From JBEBBU01 sp041158225 (GTDB lineage Bacteria > Pseudomonadota > Gammaproteobacteria > Methylococcales > Methylococcaceae): a stretch of 38,634 nt of DNA. This document shows positions 32,270 through 38,634 of the stretch, in pieces. The stretch lies in assembly GCA_041158225.1 (NCBI GenBank), contig JBEBBU010000022.1, positions 1 through 38,634 on the forward strand, read 5' to 3'. Positions within the stretch are counted from its first letter, which is position 1. Each line of letters starts with the position of its first letter. The position numbers were made by a program, and so were the translations under genes. Below the pieces are notes generated by a model. That model searched no databases. It was not told the origin of the DNA and worked only from the letters and a program-made list of their open reading frames with translations.

Positions 32270-33641
32270 ACTGTTCACGATATTTTCTGACGACGCGCAA
32301 CGCTATGATATTGAGGGTCAGTGTTGCCAGGAACAGCATCAGCCCCAGTGCAAATGCCGCCAGCGTCTTTGGACTGTTGAACTCCTGATCACCGACCAGG
32401 AGCGTGACGATCTGGGTCGTGACGGTGGTCACCGACTCCAGAGGATTAATGGTCAGATGTGCTGAAAGGCCTGCGGCCATCACGACAATCATGGTTTCAC
32501 CAATGGCGCGCGATATGGCGAGCAGAACTCCACCCACAATCCCAGGCAGGGCAGCAGGAATGACCACCTGACGTATGGTTTCAGACTGGGTAGCCCCGAG
32601 CGCATACGCGCCGTCTCTCAGTGACTGGGGCACAGCATTGATGAAATCATCTGACAGCGAGGATACAAAAGGTATGATCATGATGCCCATGACCAGACCG
32701 GCAGCCAGTGCGCTTTCCGAAGAAACACTCAGACCGGCCATTTCACCGAGATGGCGCAGGTAAGGCGCCACAGTAAGTGCGGCAAAGAAACCATAAACAA
32801 CCGTAGGAATACCCGCAAGGATTTCAAGCAGCGGCTTGCCAATGGCACGCTGCTGTGGCGTGGCATATTCTGCCAGATAAATGGCCGACATAAGCCCTAT
32901 GGGTACTGCCACCGCCATGGCAACCGCTGATATCAGAAAGGTTCCTGCAAATAGCGGCACGGCACCAAAGCCACCTGTCGATCCTACCTGATCGGGACGT
33001 ATGGCCATCTGTGGACTCCATTTCAACCCAAACAGGAACTCATCAGGCCTGACTGCCTGAAAGAAACGCATGGATTCAAAAAGCACTGACAGCAGAATGC
33101 CGATAGTGGTAAAAATCGCAATGGTTGAACACGCCATCAGCATCAGTGTCACAGCACCCTCAACCCTGGTGCGTGCCCGCAAACCGGTATGGATGGCTGC
33201 CATGGCATGCCAGGAACCCAAGCCACTGGCAAGAGCCACGAACAGGGCAAGACCATAAGCGCTGATCTGCTGCAGTTCAGCGTATCTGCGCGCGGCATCA
33301 AGCACAGCGGCTTCGGCCACTGCGTCACGTTCGTGCCCCACAGCATTCCGGATTTCATTCACCACCAGCCCCAGATGATCAGCTGGAAGCGTTCTGATGG
33401 CTTCAGGGAGACCAGCCACCACCATGGAAGTAATGACATGGGATTCAATCGCTCCCCAGAACACTACAAGTGCGAGTGACGGAAGACCGCACCAGAGCGC
33501 CACATAGTAACCATAATAACCGGGCAGGGAGTTCAGCTTCTGACCGCGAACCTGCGACAGCCTGGCCGCAGCATTGCGACCCATGACATAGGTTGCCATG
33601 CATAGCAGCAGGAGCAGGAGCAGCAGCGTGGATTTGGACAT
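32262..33641 (-). CDS. pstC: Phosphate ABC transporter permease PstC, long form
   Basis: PstC is the second permease subunit. The 459-residue protein has an N-terminal extension with extra helices (about 3-23, 44-66, 125-147, 163-185) relative to E. coli PstC (319). The core permease follows, with AEYATPQQRAIGKPLLEILAGIPTVVYG and the coupling motif VPQSLRDGAYALGATQSETIRQV, then AISRAIGETMIV. The start at 33641 is chosen because it begins the first helix; the frame stays open to 33713 across a hairpin. It follows pstS by 72 bases. Confidence 0.94.
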   Translation of the reverse strand: MSKSTLLLLLLLLCMATYVMGRNAAARLSQVRGQKLNSLPGYYGYYVALWCGLPSLALVVFWGAIESHVITSMVVAGLPEAIRTLPADHLGLVVNEIRNAVGHERDAVAEAAVLDAARRYAELQQISAYGLALFVALASGLGSWHAMAAIHTGLRARTRVEGAVTLMLMACSTIAIFTTIGILLSVLFESMRFFQAVRPDEFLFGLKWSPQMAIRPDQVGSTGGFGAVPLFAGTFLISAVAMAVAVPIGLMSAIYLAEYATPQQRAIGKPLLEILAGIPTVVYGFFAALTVAPYLRHLGEMAGLSVSSESALAAGLVMGIMIIPFVSSLSDDFINAVPQSLRDGAYALGATQSETIRQVVIPAALPGIVGGVLLAISRAIGETMIVVMAAGLSAHLTINPLESVTTVTTQIVTLLVGDQEFNSPKTLAAFALGLMLFLATLTLNIIALRVVRKYREQYE

Positions 33642-33674
33642 GAATTCAACTCGTAACAGACACAACTGGCCAGC

Positions 33675-33705
33675 ATCCACACGCGCCATCAAGGCGCGTG
33701 TGGAT
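33675..33705 (-). repeat. Intercistronic hairpin between pstS and pstC
   Basis: A perfect 13-base-pair, GC-rich stem (33705-33693 with 33687-33675) with a 5-base loop starts 9 bases past the pstS stop. There is no U-tract. Such hairpins stabilise the upstream message against 3' exonucleases and give excess binding protein over permease. Confidence 0.8.
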
Positions 33706-33713
33706 CTCTGCAA

Positions 33714-34778
33714 TCAGGGACTCAGGGTCTTCATCTGCCTGGCGGCCGCTGCCATGGTTTTTCTTTCAGCAGCAGGCAGAGGTACAAGCCCCCGCTCAGT
33801 CAGATAGCCTTCATCGCCCCAGGCTTTTTCACTGGTGAATTCAGTGATAAAGGCATCAATACCGGGAATCAGTCCGGCATGCGCTTTCTTGACATAGAAA
33901 TACAGGGGACGTGATACCGAATAACTGGCATTGGCGATCGTCTCGAAGGTAGGCTCAACACCATCAATCTTCATGCCTGTGATCTTGTCTGCATTCTGTT
34001 CAAGGAAACTGTAGCCAAACACACCCAATGCGTCAGGGTTGGCATCCAGTTTCTGGACGATAAGATTATCATTTTCACCTGCCTCGATATAAGCGCCGTC
34101 CTCACGGACGGTGTGACAGGCTTTCTTGTACTCCGCCTCGTCTTTCTCCTTCAGGGCAGCAATGGCGGGATAGGTCTTGCACCCACCCTCAAGCGCCAGT
34201 TCGGCAAACGCATCCCGGGTTCCTGAGGTTGGGGGCGGCCCGAGTACCTCAATTTTGGTAGCCGGCAGTGCGGGATTGATATCCTTCCACTGCCGATAGG
34301 GGTTATCGACCATCCTGTCGCAACTGGCGGCTGCGCACTTGGGATCAGGCACGCGCTTGGCCAGTGCAAGGAATATCTCACGACGGCTCAGATCGAACGA
34401 CTTGCCCTGTTTCGAGTGCGCCAGCACGATGCCATCAAAGCCTATCTTCACTTCCACAATGTCTTTGACATTGTTCTTCAGACAGCTTTCAATCTCGCTT
34501 TTCTTGATAGCACGGGATGCGTTGGCAATATCAGGAAACTGTGCCCCAACACCCGAACAGAACAGCTTGATCCCCCCACCTGTTCCGGTGGACTCAACCT
34601 TGGGGGTCTTGAATTTACCAGCCTTGCCAAACTGCTCGGCTACGACTGTGGAAAAAGGATAAACCGTGGAAGAACCCACGATACTGATGTAATCGCGACC
34701 GCCTCCGGCAGCATGTGATACCCCTGCAGACAGAACGGATGCACCAATTACAGCACATATCGACGCCAATGACTTCAT
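33714..34778 (-). CDS. pstS: Periplasmic phosphate-binding protein PstS
   Basis: PstS captures phosphate for the PstCAB permease. The 354-residue protein has a signal peptide (cut after VSHA, near residue 23), then the phosphate-loop motifs ISIVGSSTVYPFSTVVAEQF, ESTGTGGGIKLFCSG and PPPTSGTRDAF, and a C-terminal YFYVKKAHAG region. It belongs to the group seen with long PstC/PstA rather than the E. coli type. AAGGTGAG precedes the ATG. A Pho box and -10 lie about 80-110 bases upstream. It is the first gene of pstSCAB. Confidence 0.95.
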   Translation of the reverse strand: MKSLASICAVIGASVLSAGVSHAAGGGRDYISIVGSSTVYPFSTVVAEQFGKAGKFKTPKVESTGTGGGIKLFCSGVGAQFPDIANASRAIKKSEIESCLKNNVKDIVEVKIGFDGIVLAHSKQGKSFDLSRREIFLALAKRVPDPKCAAASCDRMVDNPYRQWKDINPALPATKIEVLGPPPTSGTRDAFAELALEGGCKTYPAIAALKEKDEAEYKKACHTVREDGAYIEAGENDNLIVQKLDANPDALGVFGYSFLEQNADKITGMKIDGVEPTFETIANASYSVSRPLYFYVKKAHAGLIPGIDAFITEFTSEKAWGDEGYLTERGLVPLPAAERKTMAAAARQMKTLSP

Positions 34779-34855
34779 GACTCACCTTGTTGTTTCAATG
34801 ATGGGATAGCTGGGTTCTGATCTGTCAGTCCGGTCCCACGCCCGAGCCGGCTCTG

Positions 34856-34889
34856 ATCTTAATTGCGGATTGTTACACAGTTATGTCAT
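34856..34889 (-). promoter_or_regulatory. Pho box and -10 for pstSCAB
   Basis: On the minus strand ATGACAT (34889-34883) and GTGTAAC (34878-34872) lie 11 bases apart. Ten bases later is TAAGAT (34861-34856, 4 of 6 to TATAAT). Half-site matches are weaker (9 of 14), but the geometry is identical to the other three arrays. The first half-site overlaps the stop of the ATP-grasp gene. Confidence 0.6.
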
Positions 34890-35857
34890 GCCTGCCTACT
34901 GCCAGCATACATCTCAAGCGCCAGAGCAACCCGGTCTTCTGCTTTTTGCGGAATATTATCCAGATCCCTGAGCGCATTCAATCCATGAACAAGGCCGCGG
35001 TGGCCCGCCAGCTGGATATTCAGTCCAGGCCTTGCATTGATTTCCAGCATCAGTGGACCCAGCGCCCTGTCCAGAACAATATCCACCCCGATGTAGCCCA
35101 ATCCCACCATATCATGGCAGCGGGCACTCATCAGCAGGATGTCATACCAGTTGGGTATCATGATTCCCTCCAGCACGCCGCCGGTATCCGGGTGGGCATG
35201 GACTGGCGTCTCATGCCAGACACCACGCCGGGTCATACCCGTCACCAGATCAATACCCACCCCAATGGCTCCCTGATGCAGATTGGCTTTGCCATCCGAG
35301 ATGCGCGTGGGCAGCCTGACCATGGCCAGCACAGGGACACCACGAAAAACAATGACACGGATATCGGGCACGCCACGGTAACTCACCTGCTCGAATACCG
35401 GATCCTGACATACCCTGTACTCAATGACCGCAGCATCAGGAACGCCCCCCAGACTGAACAGGCCGCTGAGGATATTGGAGATATGGAATGCCAGTTCCCC
35501 GCTGTCGATCAGGCGGCCATTACTCAGGCGATAATGTCCGCCGGCACGCCCCTCAACAATCAGAATGCCTCCACCGCCACTGCCATGGGAGGGTTTGACT
35601 ACAAAATCTTCGTAGGCAGCCAGATCATCTTCCAGCGTTTGCAACTGGTGTTCAATCTCAATCACCGCATACTGCTCGGGAACCGGCAGACCAAACTGGA
35701 TTGCCATGGATTTGGTCAGGCGTTTATCATCAACCTGCGGGTAGTTTTTTCTGGGATTATAGGGCAGGACAAAAGAAGCATTTCTCTCATTCATGCCAAG
35801 GATGCCAAGCTTTCGCAAGCGTTGCCATGGGGTTCGTGCCGGCATAGCCAGCATCAT
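34886..35857 (-). CDS. RimK-related ATP-grasp amidoligase (alpha-L-glutamate ligase-like)
   Basis: The 323-residue ATP-grasp protein carries YNPRKNYPQVDDKRLTK, the ATP-binding FVVKPSHGSGGGGI, DIRVIVFRGVPVLAMVRLP, and the metal-binding LMLEINARPGLNIQ. ATP-grasp ligases form amide or peptide bonds through acyl phosphates. This clade (TIGR-type RimK-related glutamate ligase) is found with an inactive transglutaminase/7TM protein and a retropepsin-like protein, as here, and its substrate is not established. The ATG at 35857 overlaps the upstream stop (ATGA). Starts at 35887, 35866 and 35845 are alternatives. Confidence 0.87.
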   Translation of the reverse strand: MMLAMPARTPWQRLRKLGILGMNERNASFVLPYNPRKNYPQVDDKRLTKSMAIQFGLPVPEQYAVIEIEHQLQTLEDDLAAYEDFVVKPSHGSGGGGILIVEGRAGGHYRLSNGRLIDSGELAFHISNILSGLFSLGGVPDAAVIEYRVCQDPVFEQVSYRGVPDIRVIVFRGVPVLAMVRLPTRISDGKANLHQGAIGVGIDLVTGMTRRGVWHETPVHAHPDTGGVLEGIMIPNWYDILLMSARCHDMVGLGYIGVDIVLDRALGPLMLEINARPGLNIQLAGHRGLVHGLNALRDLDNIPQKAEDRVALALEMYAGSRQA

Positions 35858-37392
35858 CGCGGCCATATCACTGCCCTGAATCGCCATAATTCAGTCAGAC
35901 GGTAACCCGTATAACGCCCCAGCAACAGCATCATGGCCAGCAGGAGAAGCAACAGTTCAGGAAAGACGAAAACCCAGTGGGCCAGATATTGGCTACTCAT
36001 GACCAGATAACTCATGACAGCCACCAGCAGGCTGCCCAAGCCCTGCTTGACCGCCTCACCTGCCCCACGCTCATCCCATACTACCGACATGCGTTCAATG
36101 GTCATGGCCATGATCACCATGGGAAACAGTGCGACTGAAAGACCACGATCCAGCCCCAGCTTGTTGGTCACAATACTGACCATGGCCATCAGCAGGATGA
36201 CGATAACCAGTACCGAAGCAAGACGCGGCACCAGCAAAAGCTTGAGATACTCAAGATAAAAGCGGAGAGCAAGCCCAAGGCCAAGTAACAGGCAGAACAG
36301 GGATACCCCCCAGAGCAGCTCGGTTTCGCGAAATGCCAGCGCAATGAGGATGGGCATGAAGGTACCAAAACTGTCGATACCTACCACATTACGCAAAAGG
36401 ACAATCAGAAATGCACCGACTGGAATCAGCAACAGTACCCTGTATACATTCTGGGTCTGGACAGGCAGGCTGAACAGTGAATATTCCATGATTCTTGAGC
36501 CCATCTGGCGGGCACGCTGGTCAGCGATGCGCGTCATATCCTGACTGTGTTTCTTGATGGAATACTCCACATGGCCATACTTGCCTCCCATCAGATCCAG
36601 AGCCGGCTCAGAACCAACGGTCCAGATCATGGCGTCACGCGGAAGACCAGATTCACCAGAATCCGGATTAAGCGCCTGCCAGCGCTCGCCATCGTAATAC
36701 TGCAACCACGGCAGCAGGCTGCTACGGTTAAGACCATCCTTCAGTACCACCAGATAAACCATCCTGGCAGGCAGCTCCGCTTCAACCAGAATGGACTTGA
36801 GGCGGTGTACCCACTTTTCTGGCGTGTCAGCATCCTGATGCAGAAGGCCAATATTATTATCACTCTGGGATCTTGCGTTGAGTCGGGACAGCAATTCCCT
36901 GACAAAACTGGTGTTATCTGCCGATTTGCTCCGTACCTCGTTAAGCAGTGCCCTGGCTGCCGAACGTGCAGCATCAGGCAGATTGGAACGGTCGAGCATG
37001 ACATCTGTTTTTTCCATGGACAGTGGCATGGCAACCTGATTATCCCGGGTCAGCTGGATCCGGTAATAGAGTACCTGCCAGCCATGCGTTTCACGTATGG
37101 CCCACTGCGCATAACGTCTGACACCATCGTCAGTGGTGGTCAGTCCATAATCACTGGCCACGAAATTTTCGTCCAGAACGGTAAAGCCTTCGGGTAAGCG
37201 CGGGAGGGCAAAACTGACCTTGATGGCCTGATTGTGACGTGCCTTGAACTCGATGCGTGCCTCAACCGTCCAGACCTCAGCCTTATCAGTGGGCATCAGC
37301 GGCAATCCAAGCCAGATGGCTTTGTAGGTACAAAGTGCAAGTGCGGCCAGCACAAGCACTGTGGCCAGCACCCGCACATGCAGGTCATGCAT
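35854..37392 (-). CDS. Inactive transglutaminase fused to multi-helix membrane domain
   Basis: The 512-residue protein has an N-terminal helix (about 8-28) and a periplasmic part. That part includes a transglutaminase-like domain at about 175-290 (TPEKWVHRLKSILVEAELPARMVYLVVL, LLPWLQYYDGERWQALNPDSG). About seven membrane helices follow from residue 318 to the end. No cysteine lies in the transglutaminase region (the only cysteines are in membrane segments), so the catalytic triad is lost. It matches the UUP1/7TM inactive transglutaminase family as recalled. It overlaps the ATP-grasp gene by 4 bases. It could bind a peptide and pass it to the ligase, which is inference. Confidence 0.87.
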   Translation of the reverse strand: MHDLHVRVLATVLVLAALALCTYKAIWLGLPLMPTDKAEVWTVEARIEFKARHNQAIKVSFALPRLPEGFTVLDENFVASDYGLTTTDDGVRRYAQWAIRETHGWQVLYYRIQLTRDNQVAMPLSMEKTDVMLDRSNLPDAARSAARALLNEVRSKSADNTSFVRELLSRLNARSQSDNNIGLLHQDADTPEKWVHRLKSILVEAELPARMVYLVVLKDGLNRSSLLPWLQYYDGERWQALNPDSGESGLPRDAMIWTVGSEPALDLMGGKYGHVEYSIKKHSQDMTRIADQRARQMGSRIMEYSLFSLPVQTQNVYRVLLLIPVGAFLIVLLRNVVGIDSFGTFMPILIALAFRETELLWGVSLFCLLLGLGLALRFYLEYLKLLLVPRLASVLVIVILLMAMVSIVTNKLGLDRGLSVALFPMVIMAMTIERMSVVWDERGAGEAVKQGLGSLLVAVMSYLVMSSQYLAHWVFVFPELLLLLLAMMLLLGRYTGYRLTELWRFRAVIWPR

Positions 37393-37401
37393 GGCGGTTA
37401 C

Positions 37402-37953
37402 TCATTCGGGGCGTTCAGCTGGCAATGCCCCCGTCACCGTAACGCCCGCGGCACAGGGATCATCCTCGGAGCGAAAACGGAATGTCTGGGAAGCATCAAC
37501 CAGTGCTACTGATTTCAGGAAGCTTCGCCCCAGCAGTACCGGATAATTGAAATTGCTACGGTCAACCAGGGTAAACTCGGTCGCATAAGTACGCCCATTT
37601 TTGCAGATATCCAGAGTAACGACCTCGCGCCTGGAAGCATCCTTGCGGTGCTCCTTGATATAGACAGTGCGGGCCAGGGGACGCTCGATGATGAGTGGTG
37701 CCGTATCATCATCGTCACTGACGGCGAAGCGCACCCACTCTGATCCTTCACGCTGAAAACGCTGGATATTTTCCGCATTCAGGGAAGATGTCTTGGCGCC
37801 GGTATCCAGTTTTGCCGTCAGCCTGAGATTCCATGGCTTGAGAAAAACACCTTCCAGCCACCCCATCACGACGATTTCACGCGCATCTTCTGCAACAGCA
37901 TCCACAGATGCCAGAAACAATGCCAGTACAGCAGTACCGGCATATTTCAGCAC
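37402..37953 (-). CDS. Exported retropepsin-like protein (RimK/LysX-associated zinc protease family)
   Basis: The 183-residue protein begins with a signal peptide (VLKYAGTAVLALFLASVDAVA) and then a single retropepsin-like fold. It has the aspartyl protease motif LTAKLDTGAKTSSLNAENI and the second-half YPVLLGRSFLKS. It is annotated in related genomes as a putative ATP-dependent zinc protease, a name without evidence here; DTGA points to an aspartyl active site formed by a dimer. The GTG start at 37953 is chosen because upstream codons run back through a hairpin and into the cytochrome gene. It lies 9 bases before the transglutaminase-like gene, forming a three-gene unit with the ATP-grasp gene. 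Confidence 0.75.
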   Translation of the reverse strand: MLKYAGTAVLALFLASVDAVAEDAREIVVMGWLEGVFLKPWNLRLTAKLDTGAKTSSLNAENIQRFQREGSEWVRFAVSDDDDTAPLIIERPLARTVYIKEHRKDASRREVVTLDICKNGRTYATEFTLVDRSNFNYPVLLGRSFLKSVALVDASQTFRFRSEDDPCAAGVTVTGALPAERPE

Positions 37954-37986
37954 GATACCAGCTTCTGGCGCAGCAGGTGCTAAAGC

Positions 37987-38015
37987 AAGGCCAGAATCTT
38001 TACGATTCTGGCCTT
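37987..38015 (-). terminator. Hairpin between cytochrome c gene and retropepsin-like gene
   Basis: A perfect 12-base-pair stem (38015-38004 with 37998-37987) and 5-base loop lie 33 bases past the cytochrome stop. The downstream minus strand reads TGCTTTAGC, a weak T-tract. Confidence 0.65.
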
Positions 38016-38047
38016 CGACGCTGATGCACATGCCACCCTGCGCTTGT

Positions 38048-38634
38048 TTACCTGACATCCTTGACGACCAGCAGGCCACGATGCTGGCTGGCGTAGTAAG
38101 CGGCAATATCAAGCATGTCTTCCTCAGATAGAGAAGATGCAATAGCGCTCATCATCGCATGCTTGCGTGAACCACTCTTATAATCCTGCAGTGCTTTGAC
38201 AAGATAGCTCTCATACTGACTGGCAAGACGTGGAAATGCGCCCTCGGCGGGTTTTTCCTCATCACCATGACAGCTGGTACAGGATGCCGCTTTCTGCTTG
38301 CCCGCCGCCACATTACCTGATGTGGCAACAGATTCATTCACGGAACGGAAGCGTCCAACATAGGCACCGACATCAGCCATATCACGGTCAGACATACTGA
38401 CAGCATTGCCCAGCATACTGCCATGCGTTCTGGATCCGTTGGCATAAGCCTTCAGGGCCGCAATAACATACTCAGGATTCTGGCCACCAATCTTGGGCAC
38501 ATGATAGGTGGGGAAAGCGTTGGTCTGTCCGGTGATACTATGGCAGCCTTCACAGGTATAAAACTTGGTTTTGCCACTGACAGGATCGCCATCAACAGCC
38601 GCATATCCTGACTGATAGCTGAATACCAGACTCA
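38048..38634 (-). CDS. Diheme cytochrome c (c4-like), N-terminus outside window
   Basis: About 195 residues are visible, open to the window edge. Two heme sites occur: FYTCEGCHSITG and ASCTSCHGDEEKPAEG (CxxCH each). Met-containing segments (HGSMLGNAVSMSD and HAMMSAIASSLSEED) follow each site and supply likely axial ligands. The two halves are similar in layout, with the repeated pattern FPxYHVPKIGGQNPEYVIAALKAYANGSRTH and FPRLASQYESYLVKALQDYKSGSRKH, typical of c4-type diheme electron carriers in the periplasm. The signal peptide lies beyond the window. Its electron partner is unknown. Confidence 0.9.
   Translation of the reverse strand, partial: SLVFSYQSGYAAVDGDPVSGKTKFYTCEGCHSITGQTNAFPTYHVPKIGGQNPEYVIAALKAYANGSRTHGSMLGNAVSMSDRDMADVGAYVGRFRSVNESVATSGNVAAGKQKAASCTSCHGDEEKPAEGAFPRLASQYESYLVKALQDYKSGSRKHAMMSAIASSLSEEDMLDIAAYYASQHRGLLVVKDVR

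Noticed and set aside
34883..35905. A 340-codon open frame on the plus strand opposite the ATP-grasp gene
   Set aside because: The opposite strand encodes a protein with clear ATP-grasp motifs, and this frame has no domain, only shadow-type composition.
1..38634. CRISPR arrays, tRNA, rRNA and phage genes
   Set aside because: No regularly spaced direct repeats of CRISPR type, no tRNA or rRNA sequences and no phage structural or integrase proteins were found on reading through.

Overview
The window reads as a chromosomal segment of a gammaproteobacterium of uncertain order. It has mid-50s GC by eye and a complete Na+-translocating NADH:quinone reductase (nqrABCDEF plus nqrM). It also carries exonuclease I, Tex, a class I DAHP synthase, a fused ThiS-ThiG, large PstA/PstC permeases and a diheme cytochrome c. 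No rRNA, tRNA, CRISPR array, integrase or transposase was seen. Both outermost genes run off the window. No gene-free stretch exceeds 300 bases. All family assignments come from reading the protein sequences and recalled family motifs; no database was searched.

Layout. (1) 1-7437, minus strand: the nqr operon with a sigma70-like promoter at its head and a strong terminator after nqrF, then nqrM overlapping sbcB. (2) 7533-11318, minus: ion channel, spermidine-synthase-like protein and tex. (3) 11413-15981, plus: hibernation factor, a Gly/His/Met-rich lipoprotein, a PepSY membrane protein, DAHP synthase and a ThiS-ThiG fusion. (4) 15970-22230: a divergent lipid-remodelling island. To the left run olsB-olsA-dgkA-glycosyltransferase (ornithine lipid and glycolipid). 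To the right run btaA-btaB-glycosyltransferase (betaine lipid and glycolipid). The shared control region holds Pho-box-like repeats facing both ways. (5) 22264-25065: a scarred accessory stretch with an HMA-like protein, an EcsC fragment meeting a MetK C-terminal fragment head to head, two unknown genes and a small lipoprotein that resembles a TatT remnant. (6) 25072-27121: lplT and plcP (lysophospholipid transporter and PlcP-type phospholipase C). (7) 27141-34889: a Pho-controlled large PstS-like binding protein, a small membrane protein, a 2-Cys peroxiredoxin, and pstS-pstC-pstA-pstB with no phoU next to it. (8) 34886-38634: ATP-grasp ligase, inactive transglutaminase/7TM protein, retropepsin-like protein and a cytochrome c.

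How the genes fit together: about half of the window is a phosphate-starvation programme. Pst and the PstS-like protein would capture phosphate. PlcP would strip phosphate head groups from phospholipids to give diacylglycerol. BtaA/BtaB and the two GT4 glycosyltransferases would rebuild phosphorus-free lipids on diacylglycerol, OlsB/OlsA would make ornithine lipid, and DgkA could return surplus diacylglycerol to phosphatidate. Four Pho-box-like arrays share one geometry: 7-base half-sites every 11 bases, then exactly 10 bases to a -10-like hexamer. They sit before btaA, olsB, the PstS-like gene and pstS. This is the most interesting system in the window.
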